Of a stretch of DNA of 64,000 nt, positions 42,043 to 51,631 are shown in pieces. The notes below the pieces were generated by a model. It did not search any database. It was given only the letters and a program-made list of their open reading frames with translations, and had not been told where the DNA came from. The DNA comes from Akkermansiaceae bacterium (GTDB lineage Bacteria > Verrucomicrobiota > Verrucomicrobiia > Verrucomicrobiales > Akkermansiaceae): positions 1-64,000 of the forward strand of contig JACKPZ010000007.1 of the NCBI GenBank assembly GCA_024233135.1, in the 5' to 3' direction. The number at the start of each line of letters is the position of its first letter. The stretch's first letter is position 1. A program made the translations under genes and the position numbers.

Positions 42043-43592
42043 TCGCGATTCAAAAACTCGAGGATCGCTTCCGCGGACTTTTTCGAGATCCCGGGCAGCT
42101 CGGCGATTTTTTCCGGTGTCGCGTTCCGGATGCGCGCGACGCTGCCGAACTTCTCTAACAATCTCTGTTTCTTCGCCGGTGACATGCCGGGGCAGTCGTC
42201 GAGCAGGCTCTCCTTCATGCGGCGGCGGTAGAGCAGGGCGTTGTAGCCGTTTGCGAAGCGGTGGGCCTCGTCGCGGATCCGCTGGAGCAGCTTGAGCGCG
42301 CCGCGGTCGTGCGGGATGCGGATCGGATCCGGACGCTCCGGCAGGAAGACCTCTTCGTGTTGTTTCGCGAGGCCGACGACCGGCAGCTCGTGAAGTCCCA
42401 GCGTTCGCAGTTCCTTCACCGCCATCGAGAGCTGGCCTTTGCCGCCGTCGACGATGACGAGGTCCGGGAGCACGATCTTCGCGCGGCCTTCGCGGGCGAG
42501 ACGGCGCTGCGATTCGACGGGATCTTCCTGCGACTCCGCGAGATCGGGATTGGCGTCGCGGTTTTCCATCAGGATGCGCGAGTAGCGGCGGCGGATCACC
42601 TCGGCCATCGAGGCGAAGTCGTTCTGGCCCTCGACCGTGCGGATCCGGTAGCGACGGTAGTTCTGGTTGTCCGGTTTGCCGTCGGTGAAGCGCACCATCG
42701 AGGCGACGATGTGGTTCGACGAGACGTTGGAAATGTCGAAGCACTCCATCACCCGCGGCGGTCCGGCGAGGTGAAGCTGCTCGCCAAGTTCCGCCAGGTC
42801 GGCACTGGCGTCGATGGTGCTCGGCACGCCGCGGCCGCGGCTGAATTGTCGCGTCGGAGCGAGGGTTTTTTCCAGATTCTGGAACACATCGCGCAGTTTC
42901 GCCGCTTTCTCGAATTCCAGCTCGGCGGCGGCTTTCTCCATCTCCTCGCGCAGCCCGTCGAGGATGTCGCGACGGCCCTTGCCTTCGAGCACGCGGCAGG
43001 CCTCCTCGGCGCGCGCCCGGTACTCGTCCGGCGTGATCCGCCCGATGCACGGCGCGGTGCAGTTCCGGATGATGTCCGCATGGCAATGGCGGTAGTCGGT
43101 TTCGCCGGGCACCAGCGGCCGGCAGCTCCGCAGGCCGAACGATTTGTTGAGCCAGTCGAGAGTTTCGCGCAGCGCGCCGGAGTGGGGGAAGGGTCCGTAG
43201 TATTTCGCGCCGTCGTCCTTTTTCGTGCGGGTGGTGGTGAATCGCGGCCACGCGTCGCCGGGGCGGATGCGCACCAGCAGGAAGCGTTTGTCATCGCGGA
43301 ACGCGACGTTGTAGCGCGGCCGGTAGTCCTTGATGAGCTTGCCTTCGAGCAACAGCGATTCCTCCTCGTTGCGCACGACGTGGAAGTCGAAATCGTGGAT
43401 CGAGTCGATGAGCGCGCGGGTTTTCAGGTTCGCCCGGACTTTCTGCGATGCCATGAAATATGTGGAGACCCGGCGCTTCAGGTCGCGCGCCTTGCCGACG
43501 TAGATGATCGAGCCGAGGCGATCTTTCATGAGATACACGCCGGGCTGGTGGGGCAGCTCGCGGAGCTTGGAGCGGAGTTCCGGAGAAATCAT
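42039..43592 (-). CDS. uvrC: Excinuclease ABC subunit C
   Basis: 517 residues from ATG 43592; shorter than E. coli UvrC (about 610). The N-terminal GIY-YIG nuclease (GVYLMKDRLGSIIYVGKARDL, residues 18-38), a UvrB-binding UVR motif (LEFEKAAKLRDVFQNLE), the C-terminal RNase H-like half (ECFDISNVSSNHIVASMV, PDLVIVDGGKGQL) and HhH motifs (LLEKFGSVARIRNATPEKIAELPGIS) are all present. It makes the dual incision in nucleotide excision repair. The TAG stop lies in the GTAGGC element. Divergent from exbB. Confidence 0.97.
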   Translation of the reverse strand: MISPELRSKLRELPHQPGVYLMKDRLGSIIYVGKARDLKRRVSTYFMASQKVRANLKTRALIDSIHDFDFHVVRNEEESLLLEGKLIKDYRPRYNVAFRDDKRFLLVRIRPGDAWPRFTTTRTKKDDGAKYYGPFPHSGALRETLDWLNKSFGLRSCRPLVPGETDYRHCHADIIRNCTAPCIGRITPDEYRARAEEACRVLEGKGRRDILDGLREEMEKAAAELEFEKAAKLRDVFQNLEKTLAPTRQFSRGRGVPSTIDASADLAELGEQLHLAGPPRVMECFDISNVSSNHIVASMVRFTDGKPDNQNYRRYRIRTVEGQNDFASMAEVIRRRYSRILMENRDANPDLAESQEDPVESQRRLAREGRAKIVLPDLVIVDGGKGQLSMAVKELRTLGLHELPVVGLAKQHEEVFLPERPDPIRIPHDRGALKLLQRIRDEAHRFANGYNALLYRRRMKESLLDDCPGMSPAKKQRLLEKFGSVARIRNATPEKIAELPGISKKSAEAILEFLNRE

Positions 43593-43718
43593 CGGTCGTG
43601 CGGCACCCCATCGAACGACGGTCGGCGCGGATTTCAACCGGAAAGAAGTCCCGGGTTTCCCGGTATCCGGGAAAGTTCGGCCTTCCGAAGAACGTAAACG
43701 GCCCCTCAAGACCCGGAC

Positions 43719-43746
43719 TTGCGTTGATCCGGGAGCTGAATAGACT
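43719..43746 (+). promoter_or_regulatory. Candidate promoter of the exbB operon
   Basis: TTGCGT (43719-43724), 16-bp spacer, TAGACT (43741-43746), 12 bp before ATG 43759, predicting a very short leader. Confidence 0.4.
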
Positions 43747-43758
43747 CTTCCCACGTTC

Positions 43759-44598
43759 ATGAAGTGCCGTCTTTTCTCCGCCGCGGGGCTGTTTTTCACC
43801 GCGAACGCCGCTTTGGCCGCTGAGGCTGTCGAGACGGAATCGTTGTCGAAACAGATGAACTTCATGGAGATCGTCACCGCCGGGGGCATCATGATGTACC
43901 CGCTCGGCCTGCTCTCCGTGGTGGGCGTCGTGCTGGTGCTGATTTACCTGCTCACCATCCGCCGCAACGCCGTGGTGAGCGACCGGTTCATGGACGCCGC
44001 CGAGGCGATGATCCGCAAGCGCGACTACCTCGGCCTCATCGGCTATTGCCACCGCCGCAACGAGTGCATGGCCCGCGTGACCCAGAAAACGCTCGATTTC
44101 CTCACCAAATACCCGGCCGCTTCCTTCGGAGGAGTCCGTGAGGTGGCCGAAGCCGAGGGCTCCCGCCAAGCCGGACTGCTCAGCTCGCGCATCACCTACC
44201 TCGCCGATGTCGGGGCGATCGCACCGATGGTCGGCCTGCTGGGCACCGTGCTCGGGATGATCAAATCGTTCCTCGAAATCTCCACCGGCGACGTCACCGG
44301 CGTGCGCCAGATGGCCTTGGCCGAGGGCGTCTCGGAGGCGCTCATCACCACCGCGGCCGGCCTGATGATCGGCATTCCCGCATTGGTGTTCTACTCGCTT
44401 TTCCGCGGCCGGGTTCAGAAATACATCGCTGAGCTGGAGGCGGCGGCCACGCACCTGATGGCGCTGCTGCACTCGCAGGTCGAGCGGCAGCAGAATTCGC
44501 CGCTCGACTACACGCCCGCGCAACGCACCCGCGAGGACTACGCGATGCCCGTGCCCTCGCCGATGTCGCAGCAGCGCGAGGACCTGCGTGGCGTTTGA
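43759..44598 (+). CDS. exbB: MotA/TolQ/ExbB proton-channel family protein
   Basis: 279 residues. A signal-like N-terminus (MKCRLFSAAGLFFTANAALAAEA) is followed by membrane helices at about 44-66 (IMMYPLGLLSVVGVVLVLIYLL), 152-175 and 190-215. IAPMVGLLGTVLGMIKSF and VSEALITTAAGLMIGIPALVFYSLF are ExbB/TolQ signatures. Forms a proton channel with the downstream ExbD to energise outer-membrane processes. It is the first gene of a three-gene operon. Confidence 0.93.
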   Translation: MKCRLFSAAGLFFTANAALAAEAVETESLSKQMNFMEIVTAGGIMMYPLGLLSVVGVVLVLIYLLTIRRNAVVSDRFMDAAEAMIRKRDYLGLIGYCHRRNECMARVTQKTLDFLTKYPAASFGGVREVAEAEGSRQAGLLSSRITYLADVGAIAPMVGLLGTVLGMIKSFLEISTGDVTGVRQMALAEGVSEALITTAAGLMIGIPALVFYSLFRGRVQKYIAELEAAATHLMALLHSQVERQQNSPLDYTPAQRTREDYAMPVPSPMSQQREDLRGV

Positions 44599-44613
44599 GT
44601 CCCCTCCACGGCC

Positions 44614-45033
44614 ATGAAGTTTACCAGCCGCCAGCCGGAACCCGCCAGCATGCAACTGGCGCCGATGATCGACATCGTCTTCCTGCTGCTCATCTTCTTC
44701 ATCGTCACCTGGCAGTTCACCCGTTCGGAAACCGAGCTGGAGGTTTCCGTCCCCACCTCGGAAGAAGGGGCGGAACTCACCCGGCCGAAGGGAGAGATCA
44801 TCATCAACGTGATGTCCGACGGCACGCTCCGTGTCGAAGGCTCCACGGTGAACCGCGACCAACTCTACGACAAACTGTCCGCCATCGCCCGCCAGTTCGA
44901 GAACCAGCCGGTGCGCATCCGCGGCGACGGCGCGGTCCTTTACCAGCGCATCGTCGAGGTCATCGACACCTGCCAGAAGGCCGGCATTTGGAACATTTCC
45001 TTCGCGACGCAGCGCCCTGAAGCCGCCGAGTGA
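44614..45033 (+). CDS. exbD: ExbD/TolR-family biopolymer transport protein
   Basis: 139 residues, 15 bp after exbB. A single N-terminal membrane helix contains the key aspartate in MIDIVFLLLIFFIVTWQF (Asp22 region), and a periplasmic domain ends in ILYQRIVEVIDTCQKAGIWNISFATQ-like sequence. Proton-coupled partner of ExbB. TonB/TolA is missing from this operon. Confidence 0.94.
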   Translation: MKFTSRQPEPASMQLAPMIDIVFLLLIFFIVTWQFTRSETELEVSVPTSEEGAELTRPKGEIIINVMSDGTLRVEGSTVNRDQLYDKLSAIARQFENQPVRIRGDGAVLYQRIVEVIDTCQKAGIWNISFATQRPEAAE

Positions 45034-45075
45034 TCGCTTGGCAAATCCCCGGAAACGGGTCACGTTCCCGTCATC

Positions 45076-47448
45076 TTGAAACGCATCCTCGCCCTATCCC
45101 TGCTCGCCGTTCCGGTCCTGCACGCCCAGGAACCGCCGCGGGCCGTGGAGGCCGATCCCGCGCTGAGGACGGACCCCGGCAACGACTTCTTCCTGCGCGG
45201 AAAAAACGTCTACGATTCGGCCCGGGCGAGCACCGATTTCCAGACCCGCGTCGCGTACTACCAGCGGGCGGCCCAGATTTTCGCCGACTACCTGACGAAT
45301 TTCCCGAACCACCCGAATGCCGAGATGGCGTGGTGGTATCTCGGAAACAGCTACTACCAGTCCGGAAATCCCCACGAGGCGAAACGTTGTTTCAGCACTC
45401 TCATCAACCGCTACGGCGACGGCAAGTGGGCCGCCGCGGCCTCCTATACGATGGCCGCAGATCATTACAACAAGGCCGAATACGCGTTCGCCGCGCCGAT
45501 GTTCGAGCGCTACGCGCGAAACGCCGGCAAACCGACCGAGCGCGCCCGCGGCCACTACTACGCCGGCAACTCCTACCGCATGCTCGGCCGCGACCGCGAG
45601 GCCACCCGTGAATACAAGGCGGTGGTCGATGACCCGGCCGGCACCCTGTTCGCCGCCCAGTCGAAGATCTCGCTTGGCCACCTCGCGCTGGACCGCGGGA
45701 AACTTGAGGACGCGCTCACCTGGTTCGAGGATGTCGCCAACGGCAACTACGCGCCGAAGGTCACCGGCGAGGCGATGCTCCAGTCCGCGCTCACCGCCAC
45801 CAAGCTCGGCCGCACCGAGCTTGCGGACCAGCGGCTCAACCAGATCATGCGCACGCCGGGCATGGAAGACTTCCGGCCCGACGCTCAGACCGCTTTGATG
45901 GCGAACCTCTACGCCAAGAAGCAGTACGACGAGGTGATCCGGATCTTCCGCAGCAGCGCGACCAAGTCCGAGGGTGAGAAGGAGGCCGCGCGCCTGATGA
46001 TCGCCGCCCGCGCGTACATGCGGCTCAAGCAGCCGAGCCAGGCGCTCACGTTGTTCCGCGATGTCGAGCGGCTGGTGAAACCCGAGTCGGACACCGCGTT
46101 CGAAGCGTCGTATTACCGCCTCCTTTGTTTCTTCCAGATCGAGGGCCGCCACGTGCCGGATCAGGTCGATGCCTTCCTCCAGCTCTACCGCAAGCTCCAC
46201 CCCGGAGACCGCCGGATCCACACCGCCCTGATGATGAAGGCGGAGACCCTCTACGGCGCCGGCAAGGTCGCCGAGGCAGCCAAGGTCTACAGTGAGGTCA
46301 GCGCCGCGGTGGTGGGCGAGAAAAACCGGCCTGGCCTCTTGTTCCAGCGCGGCTGGTGCCTCGCCGAGGCGGGGGACGCCCAAGGCGCCATCCGTTCCAT
46401 CTCCGAATTCATCAGCCGCTACCCGGACGACCCGCGGGTGCCCTCGGCACTCGCCAAGCGCGCCCGCGCCTACGCCGATGTTTCGGAACCGGGCAAGGCC
46501 ATCGCCGACTTCGACCGCCTCACCGGCTCCAAGGAGGTTCCCGAGGACCTTGTTTCCTATGCATGGCTCGAGTCCGCCCGCATGCGCCGCGGCGAAAACA
46601 ACATCCCGGACATGATCGTCCGCTACAAGGGTCTCCTCGAGCAGGTCGACGGCCTCGGCGAGAACCTCCAGGCCGAGGCGAACTACTGGATCGGCTGGGG
46701 ACTGGTGAAAACCAACGCCGCCAGGGAATCCGTCGGATACCTCGACAAGGCCCGCGAGCTGCGGCCGAAGGCTTATCAGAAACACGCCGGCATCCTGCTC
46801 GCGCTCGGATATTTCGCAGGCCAGGAACCGGAAAAGCTCTCGCAGGAAATTCGCACCGCCATCGAGAAAGGCTACGCCGCCGAGATCCCGGACCAGGCGC
46901 TCCAGTGGTCCGGCATGCAGTCGTTCAACTCCGGCGACTACGAAGCCGCCGTCCGCAGCCTCGGCCAGATCGCCAACGACGACGACCCTCGCTCGACTCC
47001 CAAGGAGGTCTGGCGCTACCTCGCCAAGGCCCGCATCGAGACCGGTGACGGCGACGGCGCCCTCACCGCGGTGAACCACCTGCTCGACGTCGAGGAAAAC
47101 CCCGCGTGGAAAGCCGATGGCCTGCTCGACCGCGCCCGCGCGCTCGACCTGCTCGACCGGCCGACCGAAGCCCGCAAATCGGTCGATGAGGCGATGGAGC
47201 TGCGTCCGCAGGGTCGCACCAGCGCCGGCCTGCGCATCACCTCCGGCGATCTCCACCTCAAGGCAGGCGATCCGAAACAAGCCGCCGCCGAGTACCTCAT
47301 CGTCGTCAATTTCCACGAAGACAAGGAGCTCAAGCCGCTGGCGCTTTCAAAACTCGTCGAGGCGCTCGAAAAACAGGGCGACAAGACCGAGGCGGAAACC
47401 TATCGTCAGCAGCTCCAACGTGAGTTTCCGGGTTGGGAAAAACCCTGA
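45076..47448 (+). CDS. Large periplasmic tetratricopeptide-repeat protein
   Basis: 790 residues from TTG 45076, the only start that keeps the signal peptide MKRILALSLLAVPVLHA-QEPP; no ATG lies near it. At least 12 TPR-like helix pairs fill the protein, beginning YYQRAAQIFADYLTNFPNHPNAEMAWW. The pattern resembles YbgF/CpoB and BamD-type repeats. Downstream of exbBD it may coordinate Tol/Ton energy transduction with envelope growth or gliding, as in other PVC and Bacteroidota exbB-exbD-TPR operons. The stop lies in a GAAACCCGGGTTTC palindrome. Confidence 0.85.
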   Translation: MKRILALSLLAVPVLHAQEPPRAVEADPALRTDPGNDFFLRGKNVYDSARASTDFQTRVAYYQRAAQIFADYLTNFPNHPNAEMAWWYLGNSYYQSGNPHEAKRCFSTLINRYGDGKWAAAASYTMAADHYNKAEYAFAAPMFERYARNAGKPTERARGHYYAGNSYRMLGRDREATREYKAVVDDPAGTLFAAQSKISLGHLALDRGKLEDALTWFEDVANGNYAPKVTGEAMLQSALTATKLGRTELADQRLNQIMRTPGMEDFRPDAQTALMANLYAKKQYDEVIRIFRSSATKSEGEKEAARLMIAARAYMRLKQPSQALTLFRDVERLVKPESDTAFEASYYRLLCFFQIEGRHVPDQVDAFLQLYRKLHPGDRRIHTALMMKAETLYGAGKVAEAAKVYSEVSAAVVGEKNRPGLLFQRGWCLAEAGDAQGAIRSISEFISRYPDDPRVPSALAKRARAYADVSEPGKAIADFDRLTGSKEVPEDLVSYAWLESARMRRGENNIPDMIVRYKGLLEQVDGLGENLQAEANYWIGWGLVKTNAARESVGYLDKARELRPKAYQKHAGILLALGYFAGQEPEKLSQEIRTAIEKGYAAEIPDQALQWSGMQSFNSGDYEAAVRSLGQIANDDDPRSTPKEVWRYLAKARIETGDGDGALTAVNHLLDVEENPAWKADGLLDRARALDLLDRPTEARKSVDEAMELRPQGRTSAGLRITSGDLHLKAGDPKQAAAEYLIVVNFHEDKELKPLALSKLVEALEKQGDKTEAETYRQQLQREFPGWEKP

Positions 47449-47515
47449 AACCCGGGTTTCCACTTCCTAACAAACGTTTCGGCCGCTTGATTCCCGCCGA
47501 GTCCATCGACAGTCC

Positions 47516-49471
47516 ATGACGCCTCCTTCGTCCAGCACACCCACGTCCCGTCCTTCCAAGAGCAAGGGTCCCGCCAACGGCTGGACGCCCGAGAAATCCG
47601 CCGAGCTCTACGGCTTGGAATCATGGGGCCATCGTTTCTTCGGCGTGAACAAGGGCGGCCACGTCACCGTGCGCCTCGAGGAGGAAGGCTCGGGCAAGGA
47701 GGTCTCGCTCTTCGAGGTCATCGAGGGCCTCCGCGACCGCGGCACCCACCTGCCGGTCCTGCTGCGCTTCCGCGACCTGCTCCAGGCGCGCATCACCGAG
47801 ATCAACGAATCGTTCCGCAAGGCGATCAAGGACACCAACTACCGCGGCGAATACCGCGGCGTCTATCCGATCAAGGTGAACCAGCAACGCCAGGTCATCG
47901 AGGAGATCTCCGAGTTCGGAAAGAAATACCACTACGGTCTCGAAGCCGGCTCCAAGCCCGAGCTCATCGCCGCGCTCGCGCACATGCACGATCCCGAGGC
48001 CTACATCATCTGCAACGGCTACAAGGACGAGGAGTTCATCGACCTTGCCCTGCACTCGCAGAAAATGGGCCTCAAGATCATGCTCGTGCTCGAAATGCCG
48101 GGCGAGCTCGACCTCATCCTCGAGCGCTCGCGCGTCACCGGCGTGCTGCCGAATCTTGGCGTGCGCATCCGCCTTTCCACCCGCGGCTCCGGTCATTGGC
48201 AGGAGAGCGCCGGCGACAAATCCGTCTTCGGCCTCAACGCCGCGCAGGTCATCGAGGTGGTCGATCGGCTCAAGGAAATCGGCTACCTCGGCTGCCTCAA
48301 GATGCTGCACTACCACCAGGGTTCGCAGATCCCCAACATCGCCGCCATCCGCGAGGGTGCCACCGAGGCCGTGCGGGTCTATTGCGACCTCGTCAAGGAA
48401 GGCGCGCCCATGGGAGTGCTCGACATCGGCGGCGGCATGGCCGTCGACTACGACGGCTCGCATACGAACTTCCACTCGTCCTGCAACTACTCCGTCGCCG
48501 AATACTGCGCCGACATCGTCGAAGTCGTCTCGCAGATCTGCGACAAATCCGGTGTTTCCCACCCGAACCTCATCTCCGAGAGCGGCCGCGCCGTCGTCGC
48601 CTATTACTCCGCCCTCGTCTTCAACATCCTCGACGTCACCCGCGCCCAGACCAGCGAGTCCGCCCCGGACACGCCGAAACAAGCGCCCCAGAACCTCCTC
48701 AACCTCATCGACGTCAACAAAACGCTCTCCAAGAAGAACCTCCAGGAAAGCCTCAACGACGCCGTCTACTACCGCGACCAGATGCGCGCCCAGTTCTTCT
48801 ACGGCAGCGCCACCCTGCGCGAGCGCGGCCTCGCCGAGGCATGGTTCTGGCACATCCTCACCCGTATCTCGAAGCTCATCTCCGACCTCGACGAAGTCCC
48901 CGAGGACCTCCGCGAGCTTTCCTCCACGCTCGTCGATTTCTACTACGGAAACTTCTCGCTCTTCCAGTCCCTGCCGGACTCCTGGGCCATCGACCAGCTC
49001 TTCCCTGTCATGCCCATCCACCGCCTCGACGAACGCCCGCGCCAGCGCGCCGTGCTCGCCGACATCACCTGTGACTGCGACGGCAAGATCGACCGCTTCA
49101 TCGACAAGGAGGACGTCGCCAAGGTGCTCCCCCTCCACGATCTCAAGCCGGACGAACCCTACTACGTGGCTGTTTTCCTCGTAGGCGCCTATCAGGAAAC
49201 CCTCGGCGATCTCCACAACCTGCTCGGCGATACCAACGTCGTCGGTGTGCACCTCGAAAAAGGCAAACCCGTCTACACCCACGAAGTCGAGGGCGACACC
49301 GTCGCCGACGTGCTCACCTACGTCGAATACGACCCCAAGGAGCTCGTCACCAAGTTCCGCAACTTCGCCGAGAAAGCCGTCACCGACGGCCGCATCTCCC
49401 CCAAGGAACGCCGCGAGATCCTCGATCTCTACCGCACCGGCCTCTCCGGCTACACCTACTTCGAGAGCTGA
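47516..49471 (+). CDS. speA: Biosynthetic arginine decarboxylase
   Basis: 651 residues, full length for the large PLP-dependent SpeA. The PLP lysine lies in GVYPIKVNQQ (Lys120), with RLSTRGSGHWQESAGDKSVFG, the HQGSQIPNI block, DIGGGMAVDYDGS and a C-terminal CDCDGKIDRF. It makes agmatine from arginine for polyamine synthesis; agmatine deiminase/ureohydrolase is not in the window. Preceded by the exbB-TPR operon. The start ATG is 67 bp after the TPR stop. Confidence 0.97.
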   Translation: MTPPSSSTPTSRPSKSKGPANGWTPEKSAELYGLESWGHRFFGVNKGGHVTVRLEEEGSGKEVSLFEVIEGLRDRGTHLPVLLRFRDLLQARITEINESFRKAIKDTNYRGEYRGVYPIKVNQQRQVIEEISEFGKKYHYGLEAGSKPELIAALAHMHDPEAYIICNGYKDEEFIDLALHSQKMGLKIMLVLEMPGELDLILERSRVTGVLPNLGVRIRLSTRGSGHWQESAGDKSVFGLNAAQVIEVVDRLKEIGYLGCLKMLHYHQGSQIPNIAAIREGATEAVRVYCDLVKEGAPMGVLDIGGGMAVDYDGSHTNFHSSCNYSVAEYCADIVEVVSQICDKSGVSHPNLISESGRAVVAYYSALVFNILDVTRAQTSESAPDTPKQAPQNLLNLIDVNKTLSKKNLQESLNDAVYYRDQMRAQFFYGSATLRERGLAEAWFWHILTRISKLISDLDEVPEDLRELSSTLVDFYYGNFSLFQSLPDSWAIDQLFPVMPIHRLDERPRQRAVLADITCDCDGKIDRFIDKEDVAKVLPLHDLKPDEPYYVAVFLVGAYQETLGDLHNLLGDTNVVGVHLEKGKPVYTHEVEGDTVADVLTYVEYDPKELVTKFRNFAEKAVTDGRISPKERREILDLYRTGLSGYTYFES

Positions 49472-49474
49472 ACC

Positions 49475-49574
49475 GTGTGTGGAGTGCGGTGGGAAGCGGT
49501 AGCGCCACACCGCTTTCCAAGGAGCGGCTGTCCCTATCGAAAAGCGCCGTCATAGCCGGCGCACTCCGACACAT
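49475..49574. repeat. About 100-bp MITE-like element between speA and atpC
   Basis: TGTGTGGAGTGCG (49476-49488) and CGCACTCCGACACA (49560-49573) form imperfect inverted termini; internal GGAAGCGGT and ACCGCTTTCC pair. No coding capacity. It resembles elements repeated in other Verrucomicrobia genomes (recollection, not searched). Confidence 0.6.
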
Positions 49575-49591
49575 TCGCGAGTCAATCTTCT

Positions 49592-50005
49592 TCAGCGCTT
49601 GAACTTGCGCTTGAGATGCAGCGCGGCGCTGGATTGGGCGATGATGCCCTGGAGGTAGGCGACTTCCTCGGCGTCGAGGCTGTGCTCGGGGGAGGCGAGT
49701 TTTTCCTGGGCGCGCTGGATGGCGTCCTCGGTGGTGGATTCGTCGATCTCGCCTTCGCCGAGGGCCATGTCGGTGAGGACGGTGACCTTCTGCTGGGTGA
49801 CTTCGGCGAAGCCGGAGCCGATGGCGAGGGTGACGACCTGGCCGTGGTGCAGGTAGCGCATCTCGCCGGGCTGCAGGGCGGTCACGAGGCCGGCGTGCTG
49901 CGGCAGGATGCCCATCTCCCCGTCCGCGCCCGGCAGATAGACGTTGTCCACCATGTCGGAGAAAACCTTCTTCTCAGGAGTGACGATGTCGAGCTGCAGG
50001 GGCAT
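49592..50005 (-). CDS. atpC: ATP synthase F1 epsilon subunit
   Basis: 137 residues. LQLDIVTPEKKVFSDMVDNVYLPGADGEMGILPQHAGLVTAL is the conserved beta-sandwich start; two C-terminal helices follow. Inhibitory/coupling subunit of F1. Last gene of the atpBEFHAGDC operon, 45 bp after atpD. Confidence 0.96.
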   Translation of the reverse strand: MPLQLDIVTPEKKVFSDMVDNVYLPGADGEMGILPQHAGLVTALQPGEMRYLHHGQVVTLAIGSGFAEVTQQKVTVLTDMALGEGEIDESTTEDAIQRAQEKLASPEHSLDAEEVAYLQGIIAQSSAALHLKRKFKR

Positions 50006-50050
50006 GGAGAGGTGGATGCTGAGATGCTGAAAAACTGAAATGCGGAGAAA

Positions 50051-51514
50051 TCAGTCGCGGGAGACGGTGTCGATGCTGCCCTTCATGTAGAAGTTGCCTT
50101 CGGGCACGTCGTCCATCTTGCCGTCGAGGATTTCGGCGAAGCCTTTCACGGTGTCCTCGATGGGGCAGAGCACTCCGGGGACGTTGGTGAAGACCTCGGC
50201 GACGTGGAACGGCTGGGTGAGGAAACGCTGGATCTTGCGGGCGCGGAAGACGGTCATCTTGTCGTCGTCGGAAAGCTCGTCCATGCCGAGAATGGCGATG
50301 ATGTCCTGTAGGTCCTTGTAGCGCTGGAGCACCATCTGCACGCCGCGGGCGACGCGGTAGTGTTCCTCACCGACGATGTCGGGAGCGAGGGCCTTGGAGG
50401 TGGAGGCGAGCGGGTCGACGGCGGGGAAGAGCGCCTGTTCCGCGAGGGAGCGCTCCAGCACGACGGTCGCGTCCAAGTGGGCGAAGGTGTTGGCGGGCGC
50501 GGGGTCGGTAAGGTCGTCCGCGGGAACGTAGACGGCCTGGATGGAGGTGATGGATCCCTTGTTGGTGGAGGTGATCCGCTCCTGCAGACCGGCCATTTCC
50601 TCGGAGAGCGTCGGCTGGTAACCCACGGCGGACGGCGTGCGGCCGAGCAGCGCGGACACCTCGGAGCCGGCTTGGGAGAAACGGAAGATGTTGTCGACGA
50701 AGAGAAGCACGTCCTGGTTCGCCTCGTCACGGAAGTGCTCGGCCATGGTCAGCGCGGAAAGCGCGACGCGGAGACGGGCTCCGGGCGGCTCGTTCATCTG
50801 GCCGTAGCAGAGGGCGACCTTGGAACCATCGGCGAGCACCGGGTTGCCGTTGCCATCGAGCTTCACGTGGCCGTTCTCGTCCTTCTCGGTGGCGATGACG
50901 CCGGACTCGATCATTTCCCAATAGAGGTCGTTGCCCTCGCGGGTGCGCTCACCGACGCCGGCGAAGACGGAGAAACCACCGTGCGCCTTGGCGATGTTGT
51001 TGATGAGCTCCATGATGACGACGGTCTTGCCGACGCCGGCACCACCGAACATGCCGCCCTTGCCGCCCTTGAGCAGCGGGCAGATGAGGTCGATGACCTT
51101 GATGCCGGTGGCGAGAACCTCGGTGTTGGCCGATTGCTCGGTGAGAACCGGGGCCGTGCGGTGGATGGGGGAGCGGAGGTTGGCGTCCGGAAGCGGGACG
51201 TTCTCGTCCACGAGGTCGCCGGTGACGTTGAAGATCCGGCCGAGCACCTGATCACCCACGGGAACCGCGATCGGACGTCCGGTGTCGGTGAGGGCCATGC
51301 CGCGCTTGAGGCCGTCCGTGGTGGACATGGCGACCGCGCGCACCCAGCCGTCGCCAAGGTGCTGCTGCACTTCGAGCACGAGCTTGGTGTCCTCGCCGTT
51401 GAGCGGGTAGGTGATCTCCAGCGCGTTGTAGATCTCGGGGAGCTTGGCGGCTTGGGAGAAGTCGGCGTCGATGACGGCGCCGATGATCTGGACGATGGTT
51501 CCTTGGTTGCTCAT
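50051..51514 (-). CDS. atpD: ATP synthase F1 beta subunit
   Basis: 487 residues. The Walker A GGAGVGKTVVIMELI, catalytic GERTREGNDLYWEM, and Walker B region VLLFVDNIFRFSQAGSEVSALLGR are intact. Catalytic subunit of F1. A 117-bp gap to atpG carries inverted GATCAGTGATC repeats. Confidence 0.99.
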   Translation of the reverse strand: MSNQGTIVQIIGAVIDADFSQAAKLPEIYNALEITYPLNGEDTKLVLEVQQHLGDGWVRAVAMSTTDGLKRGMALTDTGRPIAVPVGDQVLGRIFNVTGDLVDENVPLPDANLRSPIHRTAPVLTEQSANTEVLATGIKVIDLICPLLKGGKGGMFGGAGVGKTVVIMELINNIAKAHGGFSVFAGVGERTREGNDLYWEMIESGVIATEKDENGHVKLDGNGNPVLADGSKVALCYGQMNEPPGARLRVALSALTMAEHFRDEANQDVLLFVDNIFRFSQAGSEVSALLGRTPSAVGYQPTLSEEMAGLQERITSTNKGSITSIQAVYVPADDLTDPAPANTFAHLDATVVLERSLAEQALFPAVDPLASTSKALAPDIVGEEHYRVARGVQMVLQRYKDLQDIIAILGMDELSDDDKMTVFRARKIQRFLTQPFHVAEVFTNVPGVLCPIEDTVKGFAEILDGKMDDVPEGNFYMKGSIDTVSRD

Positions 51515-51530
51515 GGAGTCGAGTGGGAAG

Positions 51531-51618
51531 TGATCAGTGATCAGTGATCAGTGGTTTCTGGGACGGTTTGATTGAATGGTTCGCTTGCGGTTTGTGAGCA
51601 CTGATCACGGATCACTGC
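51531..51618. repeat. Inverted GATCAGTGATC repeats in the atpD-atpG gap
   Basis: TGATCAGTGATCAGTGATCA (51531-51550) faces CACTGATCACGGATCACTG (51599-51617). Related to the cluster at 24353-24384. Confidence 0.6.
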
Positions 51619-51631
51619 TCACTCGGCACTC

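Noticed and set aside
47447..47460. GAAACCCGGGTTTC palindrome as a terminator after the TPR gene.
   Set aside because: Too short once a loop is allowed and no T-run follows; left as a note.
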